The notes under the pieces: model-generated | Seen by the model: the letters and a program-made list of their open reading frames with translations, nothing else | Databases searched by the model: none | What the model was told of the DNA's origin: nothing | Shown here: piece after piece, positions 1 through 6,600 of the stretch | Layout: every line of letters starts with the position of its first letter | Position numbering within the stretch: position 1 is the stretch's first letter | Made by a program: the position numbers and the translations under genes | NCBI GenBank assembly: GCA_029934875.1 | Contig: JAOZLK010000151.1 | Span: forward strand, 1-8,724 | Direction: 5' to 3' | From: Bacteroidales bacterium | GTDB taxonomy: Bacteria; Bacteroidota; Bacteroidia; Bacteroidales; GCA-2748055 | Length of the DNA: 8,724 bases

Positions 1-1664
1 TCCAGGAACTTCTTGTAATAGATCCATGAGCGTTCATAATCTCTCTGGTAATAATAGATCTTCCCCACCTCCTGCATCACATCCAGCCTGCTTAGATCAC
101 GTTCCAGGGTTTCAATTAATAATTCCTTAGTTTGCCCGAGATCTCCGCTTTTCGCATAGATGATGTAGGCCTTGACCTGTTCTGCATAGAGGTTATCAGG
201 ATTATAATGTAAGGAGAATCCGATATACTTCTCTGCTTCATCCACAAAACCGGATTGGATCAGGGCATTGCTCACATGCAGGAGGATGAAACTTGCCTCC
301 ACCGAATCATGCGCCGCAATATCCAGCTCTACCCCCTTCAATGCATACTCAAGGTATTTCTTCGTGTTGGGTATGTAACTGGCATAGAAATCCGAAAGCG
401 TGTTAATGACCAATGCAGAATTGGGGTTGTATTCCAGGGCCTTTTCCAAATAAGGAACTGCCTTTTCGTAAGCACCTATATTCATGTAGTAAAAGCTTTT
501 GGCAATCAGGCTCTGGGCAAGCTGGGCATCAAAGAGCAGAGCTTTATCAGCATAATGGTTGATGGAATCGGCAAAAATCTTTTCTGCAAAGAGGGCATCA
601 AGAGTATAGTAGGCAATGGCAATATCAGCATATGCATGTGCAAATTCAGGGTCCTGCTGAATGGCTTTCTGAAAATAGGGGATGGATTCCAGGATGCCTT
701 CCCGGGTCCACTGGAAAAAGAGATCCTGCCCACGTAAAAAATAGTCATAGGCCACGAGGTCTTCGGTGGGAAGCTGCTTGATCCGAATCTCCTCCTCCGG
801 AGTTATGATGGCCTCAATTTCATGAGCAATCTTTTTGGAGACTTCCTTTTGCAAGAAAAAAATATCATCTGCCTCACGTCTGTACTGTTCGGCCCAGAGG
901 TGCCCGTCGGATGATGCTTCGATTAACTGTATATTGAGCAAAATCTGGTCTCCGATTTTCTGACCACTTCCTTCCACAAAATAGTTTACCTTCAATTCCC
1001 TGGCCATCTCCGTAATGGTCAGGGAGGTGTTCCTGTACTTTTCAACCGAGGTCCGGCTGATTACCCGCAGATCTTCAATCTTCTGCAGGTCATTTAATAT
1101 CGATTCCATCAGGCCGTTGATGATGTATATGTTGCTTGAGTCGTTGCTGTCGTTTTTGAAGGGCAGAACCGCTATTGATTTCTCCCCTTTTGTCTTCACG
1201 GACGCTCCGGGCTTCAGGATAATGAAGAGAATGGCCGCTGAAACGAATAGAAGCACACTTCCAGCGATCAAAACATTGCGCCTGGCCAGGGGGCGCTTTT
1301 CCTGGCCGGAAGCAATATCCTTTTCTTCTCTTTTTCCCGCCTCCCCCGGAGGATATCCGTAAAACTCGCGGAAGCATTTAGTGAAATATGATGTGCTGCT
1401 AAATCCCACCTTGTAGGATACTTCAGAGACGCTAAAGGAATCTTGTTTCAGAAGCTCCATGGCACTCTTCAGGCGAAGCTGACTGATATACTGACTAACG
1501 GAAAGATTTGTGAGCTTCTTGATCTTACGAAGCAGGTTGGAGCGGCTCATGCCGATCTCACCGGCCAGCTCGGAAACACCAAAGTTCTCATCGGAAATAT
1601 GCTCCTCAATGAGGTCATTAATTTTCCTGATGAAATCATTTTCTCTGGAATGTAGCTCCGACAT
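1..1664 (-). CDS. AraC-type HTH, single-TM, FlgO/TolB-N-like and TPR one-component regulator (3' end outside window)
   Basis: Read on the minus strand from ATG 1662-1664, the frame is open to the window edge (554 complete codons, no stop). An in-frame TAA lies at 1683-1685 and the HTH begins about residue 10, so this start is firm. Residues 10-110 form an AraC-family double-HTH domain: first HTH VSELAGEIGMSRSNLLRKIK (30-49), second VSEVSYKVGFSSTSYFTKCF (79-98). After basic RPLARR (124-129) comes one hydrophobic segment at 131-150. Residues 162-285 resemble the FlgO/TolB N-terminal-like domain found in TPR regulators, opening with KSIAVLPF and containing the YFVEGS and GHLWAEQY motifs. TPR-like helix pairs run from about 325 to the edge, for example YEKAVPYLEKALEYNPNSA. 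The positive-inside rule puts the HTH in the cytoplasm and the TPRs outside, as in ToxR-like sensors. The family is widespread in Bacteroidota; the signal and targets are unknown. It diverges from the ankyrin-lipoprotein/acyltransferase operon, a natural candidate target. Confidence 0.9.
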   Translation of the reverse strand, partial: MSELHSRENDFIRKINDLIEEHISDENFGVSELAGEIGMSRSNLLRKIKKLTNLSVSQYISQLRLKSAMELLKQDSFSVSEVSYKVGFSSTSYFTKCFREFYGYPPGEAGKREEKDIASGQEKRPLARRNVLIAGSVLLFVSAAILFIILKPGASVKTKGEKSIAVLPFKNDSNDSSNIYIINGLMESILNDLQKIEDLRVISRTSVEKYRNTSLTITEMARELKVNYFVEGSGQKIGDQILLNIQLIEASSDGHLWAEQYRREADDIFFLQKEVSKKIAHEIEAIITPEEEIRIKQLPTEDLVAYDYFLRGQDLFFQWTREGILESIPYFQKAIQQDPEFAHAYADIAIAYYTLDALFAEKIFADSINHYADKALLFDAQLAQSLIAKSFYYMNIGAYEKAVPYLEKALEYNPNSALVINTLSDFYASYIPNTKKYLEYALKGVELDIAAHDSVEASFILLHVSNALIQSGFVDEAEKYIGFSLHYNPDNLYAEQVKAYIIYAKSGDLGQTKELLIETLERDLSRLDVMQEVGKIYYYQRDYERSWIYYKKFL

Positions 1665-1855
1665 GCTTTCAAGATACAAAAGTTATTTCAGACCTCAGAA
1701 ACAGCTTTTTCAAAGACCCCTGCGTCATAATTTATACTCCTGCGTCATAATTACAGCTCATGCGCTAAAGCTCATATCATTTGATTCAGGAGTGATTTAC
1801 AGTGCATCATGCTTTGCCAGACCTTTACATTATCTTAATTTCAACCAATAACAAA
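1665..1855. promoter_or_regulatory. Divergent intergenic region between regulator and ankyrin/acyltransferase operon
   Basis: This noncoding gap must hold the promoters of both divergent units. On the minus strand, TAACTTTT (1685 to 1678) matches the Bacteroidota -7 consensus TAnnTTTG at all but the last base. It lies only about 13 bp from the regulator start codon, and the nearest TTTG (1714 to 1711) is about 25 bp away, longer than the usual spacing of about 20. On the plus strand, TATCTTAA (1831-1838) is a weaker candidate with no well-placed -33 element. Neither promoter is certain. The strongest signal here is the set of 20-bp-phased repeats listed separately. I see no Shine-Dalgarno sequence before either start, which is usual in this phylum. 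Confidence 0.5.
1719..1780. repeat. Three direct repeats phased at 20 bp, candidate operator
   Basis: CCTGCGTCATAATT occurs perfectly at 1719-1732 and 1739-1752. A degenerate third copy beginning CATGCGCTAA starts at 1759, so TGCG falls at 1721, 1741 and 1761. The 20-bp period places each copy on nearly the same face of the helix. The repeats lie 55-117 bp upstream of the regulator's start codon and about 75-135 bp upstream of the ankyrin gene's start codon. AraC-family proteins typically bind direct-repeat half-sites about two helical turns apart, so these are plausible binding sites for the neighbouring regulator. Their presence and spacing are seen directly; the operator role is inferred. 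Confidence 0.6.
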
Positions 1856-2464
1856 ATGAAAATGAAAGCACAAAAATCCAATTCGAGAAAAGTAATCATG
1901 AGCACCATGATGTCTGTATTCATCCTTAGCTTTGTTGCCTGTGGGAATAACAAAGAAAACTCTGCCGGGGAACAAAGCCAAACCCCAGCAGCCAAGGCCG
2001 AGGTAAAAGCTCCCGAAACCGATATCCACACCGCCACATTTCTGGGTGACCTGAAGTCGGTCCAGCAGCACATTCAGGCTGACTCCGATCTTAATGTACA
2101 GGAGCCCACCATGGGTTCCACGGCCCTGATATCAGCATCTGTGTTCGGAAAAACTGATATTGCCATTGCACTGATTAAAGCCGGAGCTGATTTGAATATC
2201 CAGAACAATGAGGGATCAACAGCGCTTCACTCTGCCTCTTTCCTCTGCCGTACCGAAATTGTTGAGATGCTTATTGCCAACGACGCAGATAAGACCCTGA
2301 AGAACATTTACGGTTTTACTGCACTGGATGGCGTGATGGGTCCCTGGGCGGAGATCAAGCCAATTTATGACGAATTCGCCAAAGCCCTGGGTCCACTTGG
2401 ACTGAAGCTGGACTATGAGCAACTGGAAGAGACCCGTCCCCTTATTGCAGAGATCTTACAATAG
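1856..2464 (+). CDS. Ankyrin-repeat lipoprotein
   Basis: This is a 202-residue protein. The start is placed at 1856 because it gives a normal lipoprotein signal peptide: basic N-region (KAQKSNSRK), hydrophobic stretch at 13-28 and lipobox FVAC with C29 as the predicted lipidated residue. An in-frame ATG at 1802 would add 18 unrelated residues before the signal; ATG 1862 is a possible alternative. After a low-complexity linker (30-54) come ankyrin repeats at about 55-85, 87-118 and 120-151, with consensus features such as GSTALHSAS and ALIKAGADLNIQNNEG. A fourth, degenerate repeat starts at GFTALDG (153). The C-terminal tail (161-202) is probably a helical cap. The ankyrin stack should mediate protein-protein contact at the periplasmic or outer face of the envelope. 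It is the first gene of a likely operon with the acyltransferase, 22 bp downstream, and is divergent from the regulator. No enzymatic function is suggested and the partner is unknown. Confidence 0.85.
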   Translation: MKMKAQKSNSRKVIMSTMMSVFILSFVACGNNKENSAGEQSQTPAAKAEVKAPETDIHTATFLGDLKSVQQHIQADSDLNVQEPTMGSTALISASVFGKTDIAIALIKAGADLNIQNNEGSTALHSASFLCRTEIVEMLIANDADKTLKNIYGFTALDGVMGPWAEIKPIYDEFAKALGPLGLKLDYEQLEETRPLIAEILQ

Positions 2465-2486
2465 ACAATACTGATATTTACTAGAA

Positions 2487-3533
2487 ATGAAAACAGCTGA
2501 AAGAAGATACGACATAGACTGGCTAAGGGTCATTGCCATAGGCTTGCTCCTGATATATCACATAGGAATAGGATTCCAGCCCTGGGGTGTATTCATCGGA
2601 TTTATCCAGAGTGACCCATCCCTTGAATCTCTATGGCCACCAATGGCTCTGCTGAATGTCTGGCGGATTCCCCTGCTGTTCTTTGTTTCAGGAATGGGAG
2701 TAGGCTTTGCCATCAGATCAAGGAGCTGGAAGCAGCTGCTTTTGGAAAGGACCCGACGAATTCTTCTTCCCTTTATAAGCGGAGGCCTAAGCATTGTCCC
2801 TGTTCATATCCTGATCTGGCAGCTTTACTATAGCCAGGACCTGAGCTATGCTCCTGGTCAGGGCCACCTGTGGTTCCTGGCCAATATTTTCATCTATGTG
2901 CTGGTCCTGTCCCCCCTCTTCTTCCATCTTAAAAGAAATGAAAATGGAAGATTCAGCCGGGCGATCAGGAGCTTATTCAGCAAGCCGTGGGGACTGCTGA
3001 TCATTGTGGCCTGCTTTGTACTGGAAGCAATCCTGGTTGGCCCCGATAATTTTGCCACCTACGCCATGACTCTCCATGGTTTTGTGCTGGGCCTAATCGC
3101 CTTCCTCTTTGGCTTCCTGTGCATACACAGCGGAGAGGCCTTCTGGCAAAATGTCCGGAAGTGGAGATGGCCCCTGCTGGCATTGGCTTTGGCTATGTAC
3201 CTTGTTCGATATCTGGTTTTTGACCTGGAAGCTCCAAATTATTTTGCTGCCATAGAATCCTGCTCCTGGATCTTTGCCGTATTCGGCTTTGCCAATAAAC
3301 ACCTGAATCGTCCCAGCAACACGCTGAGCTATCTGAGCCAGGGAGCCTATCCCATATACATCCTCCATATGATCTTCCTCTACCTGGCCAGTTATCTCTT
3401 ATTTCCCCTGGAGATTCCCGTCCAGGTGAAATTCATCCTTGTGATAGCATTGACCGCTGCAGGATGTTTTATTAGCTATGAATTAATCAGAAGAGTTCGA
3501 ATTCTAAGACCCCTGTTTGGATTAAAAAGATGA
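2487..3533 (+). CDS. Integral membrane acyltransferase (Acyl_transf_3 / OpgC-like)
   Basis: This 348-residue protein has about ten hydrophobic segments, roughly at 14-34, 55-77, 93-113, 127-147, 167-185, 196-214, 228-245, 256-270, 285-305 and 315-333. Family hallmarks are the N-terminal RRYDIDWLRVIAIG (6-19), the conserved histidine in IYHIG (H25), the RTRRILLPF loop (88-96), GHLWFL (126-131) and AYPIYILHM (287-295). The family transfers acyl groups (for example acetyl or succinyl) across the inner membrane onto envelope glycans, glucans, lipids or antibiotics; OpgC/MdoC, which succinylates periplasmic glucans, is the nearest named relative by look. The substrate cannot be read from sequence. 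The start codon ATG lies in an A-rich context 22 bp after the ankyrin gene's stop, so co-transcription and probably a shared function are likely. Length is normal for the family, with no sign of truncation. Confidence 0.9.
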   Translation: MKTAERRYDIDWLRVIAIGLLLIYHIGIGFQPWGVFIGFIQSDPSLESLWPPMALLNVWRIPLLFFVSGMGVGFAIRSRSWKQLLLERTRRILLPFISGGLSIVPVHILIWQLYYSQDLSYAPGQGHLWFLANIFIYVLVLSPLFFHLKRNENGRFSRAIRSLFSKPWGLLIIVACFVLEAILVGPDNFATYAMTLHGFVLGLIAFLFGFLCIHSGEAFWQNVRKWRWPLLALALAMYLVRYLVFDLEAPNYFAAIESCSWIFAVFGFANKHLNRPSNTLSYLSQGAYPIYILHMIFLYLASYLLFPLEIPVQVKFILVIALTAAGCFISYELIRRVRILRPLFGLKR

Positions 3534-3575
3534 AGTTGGAATTCAATCCATGGGAATTACGATAAAGGGCAAACA

Positions 3576-3612
3576 ATTCGAAATGATTAAACAACTTTGA
3601 TTAATATCGAAT
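3576..3612. terminator. Weak imperfect hairpin between convergent genes
   Basis: ATTCGA (3576-3581) and ATTAA (3586-3590) can pair with TTAAT (3601-3605) and TCGAAT (3607-3612), giving 5 + 6 bp with an internal bulge and a 10-base loop. It sits between the convergent acyltransferase and protease genes, and its right arm overlaps the protease stop codon. The stem is AT-rich and there is no proper T-run on either side (only TTGTTT after it on the minus strand), so this is at best a weak bidirectional terminator. Confidence 0.2.
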
Positions 3613-6600
3613 CACTTTGCTATGTGACACCTGATCGCCGTTATAAATCTGAAGGTAATAAATCCCCGGAGTATCCAGGGTGATCTTCAGCGATCTATCC
3701 CCCACAGATACCAATTCTTTTAACCTGTATTGCTGAACAAGGGCTCCTTTGGAATCAATGATTTCAATGAATGCATTTTCAGAAAGTTCTTCAGCAAATT
3801 CAACAGTGATGAAATCGTCTGTTGGGTTCGGATAAACTTTTATGTTTCCGTGCGGATTTAGCGGATTGATTCCAATGGTGCTTTCCACAGTAATGATCAC
3901 CGTATCCCTGAATACACACTGATCATTTGAAACCTGTACGGAGATTTCATAATCGCCGGGTCCGGCTTTTTCTCCGTCAAGATGCAGGAAGGGCTCACTG
4001 CTTGTATCACTCCAGAGATATTTAAACTCCATTGGATAGGGACCCAGAATCAATTCCTCATCGTCCCGGATGGCTCTATCATTCCCCAGAGAAATGATTG
4101 GGGATTCATGAATTATCAACTCAACTGCTTCTGCATCTCCTTCGCATCCTTCCCGGGTTTGAGTAGCATAAAACAAATATGAGCCTGGATAATGAAGCTC
4201 CAATGCCAGCATAGATCCCATTTGAATCACATCCTCTAAGGCAGGCGTATCATACCAGCGAATGCTATCACCTCTGGCCTCCATTTCGGGAATACCCTCA
4301 CCTTCGCAAGCGCTTACTCCATACGTAACAGGTGCTTCCGGTGACGGCTTTATGGTCAGGCTTGAAATATTAAAGGGACTTTGACAATGACTTACAGCCT
4401 GGGTAACATAGTAGGTATAGGTGCCAGGAGAATCAAATTCTGGTTTAAAACTTGTTCCTGATTGAATAAGGTCTGTCAATTGTTCACTAGTATACCAGCG
4501 AATATTTTCTCCTACGGCCATTAGTTCTGGATTGGAATTGTGCTCACAAATTTCGATACTCTGTGTTAGAGGGGGGAGCGGAATCTCTCCGACTTCCAGG
4601 ATCACAGATGATGCCGGACTCACACATTCCAACATAGTCTTCGTAGCATAAAAAGTATAAGTACCTGCTTCACTTATTCCTGTAGCAAAATGAGAACCCG
4701 TGTACGCCAGATCCTGAAGAGCCTCATCATTGTACCATTGAATAAGTTCACCTTCGATAAGCAGGTCAGGAATCAGCCCACCTTCACAGGCCATAACCGT
4801 GGTGTCGGATGGAGAAAGCGGGGCAGGTTTAATGCTCAATCTTATTGTATCAGGGACACTTTTACAAGCTCCCAGGCTCTGGGTTGCAAAATAGCTGTAT
4901 GTCCCAGGCAGGCTTTGCCCGGTCTGGTACTCATTACCAGTATGAACCAGGTCGCTAAGTCCTGCATCACTATACCACTTTACGATCTCACCACTTGCAG
5001 TCAGGGCAGGAACAGGCTCACCTTCACATACAGATACATCAGTACCTTCAGGCGGTAGCGGGCTCTCTTTAATGGTCAGGGTCACTGATGCTCCCGGGCT
5101 TTCACAGCCCTCAACCGTTTGGGTAACTTCAAAGGAATAGATGCCAGGGCTGTTCTGAGGAGGAATAAATTCATTACCCTGGGTGGCATAGGCCGAGTCA
5201 TTCATAATACAGCGGACCGCAAAGCCATTTGAATGGTCGTCGAATCTGGAATTCCAGATCTGAGGTCGGTCCCACCAATTTTCCATGGACCTTGTATATC
5301 CTGTGGAATTCCAGAATGTAGACCAATATCCGATATTCTTAAATTGACCATCAGGTTCTCTTTTCCCACCCATCATTGCATTAAAACCAGATGATCCTCC
5401 CTCCTTGAGCTGGGTCCCCTGATCAGTTCCTCTCCACTCAAACAGGGTGGCCTCGGCCTGGTTCATGCCCAACTCCATCTCCAGTTTCATCCAGTCCTGC
5501 TGTGATGGGACCTCCCATCCTGATGGACAAAGACCCTGGGTATTTTCCCGGATCGAATAATTCATTAGTTCATTCCACTGGTAAAGCCCTCCATAGATTG
5601 CCCCCATAGCAGGATCGTTGTTATAATAATACTTTTCAGCAAGCTGATTATCTGATTGTTCCAGGCTTCCTTCAATCATCATACCAAAGTCCAGGTTTTC
5701 GGCCATCCACACTTGTTTTCCGAAGCTAAGTGTATTGTATTCTTTGCCATTTCTCTCGTCCACAAAGGACACATTGGAAATAGGATGATACCATTTTACA
5801 TTTTCTCCGGGAGCATGAAGTATTGGCCCTTCCTCCATCACGCAAACCTCAACATCGGATACCACGGGAGGGGCTGGCGTTTCTCTAAGGCTTAGTGTTG
5901 CTGTATCAGGAAGACTAACGCAACCTACATAGGTATTGGTTACATAAAAAGTGTAATCCCCGGGAGTATAATCACTTACATCCAACTTCCTACCATAACT
6001 CACATAGGCTGAATCGTCTAAAACACAACGAACAGAATAACCATCTTTTATATCATCCCCTCGCGACGCATATACCTGGTCAAATAGGTTGCTTAAAGTT
6101 CGGGTATATCCATCTGAGGTCCAATAGGTGGCATAATAATCCATGCTCTCGAAATAAGCATCGACGTTTCGCTTCCCTCCAAACAAGGATTCAAAGCCGG
6201 AAGATCCTCCCTCCTTTAACATAGCCCCTTCATTTGTACCCCTTAATCCCAGACTGGCAGCCTCTTCCTCATCCATTCCCAGGGCCATTTCCATTGTTTG
6301 CCACTCTTCATGTGAGGGTATATGCCAGCCTGCAGGACAAATGCCCTGGGCACCAATCTCAGTGGTGTAAGCCATCATTTCTTCCCACTGGTATAAGCCT
6401 CCATGGGAAGAGCCGTATGCGGGGTCATTGTTGTAATGGTATCTTTCGATTATACCATTGTTTTGCTGCATTTCGGAACCTGCTATGCTTATCCCGATAT
6501 CCAGGTTTTCGGCCATCCATACCTGCTGCCCGATATTCACAGTGCGATAAGTTCTCTGATTGCGTTCATCATAAAGCTCACTTCCAAAATTCCCACTGTA

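Noticed and set aside
1780..1838. Possible Bacteroidota promoter for the ankyrin operon (TTTG 1780-1783 or 1813-1816 with TATCTTAA 1831-1838)
   Set aside because: The -7 box matches poorly and neither TTTG lies at the expected distance of about 20 bp, so no promoter is called.
1015..1851. Open frames opposite to or overlapping the regulator (1015-1362, 1443-1655 and 1510-1851 on plus; 1090-1377 on minus)
   Set aside because: They lie over a continuous, domain-rich coding frame and show no recognisable protein features. They are shadow frames.
1802..1855. Upstream in-frame ATG that would extend the ankyrin lipoprotein by 18 residues
   Set aside because: The extension would place extra residues ahead of a normal lipoprotein signal peptide; the start at 1856 gives a standard N-region and lipobox.
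3539..3557. AATTC...GAATT inverted repeat around CCATGG after the acyltransferase gene
   Set aside because: The stem is only 5 bp, with a 9-base loop and no T-run, so it is not convincing as a terminator.
5203..6576. FISUMP copies considered as a mobile element or recent tandem DNA duplication
   Set aside because: The two copies are only about half identical at protein level and lack flanking target duplications or terminal repeats. They look like old domain-level duplication.
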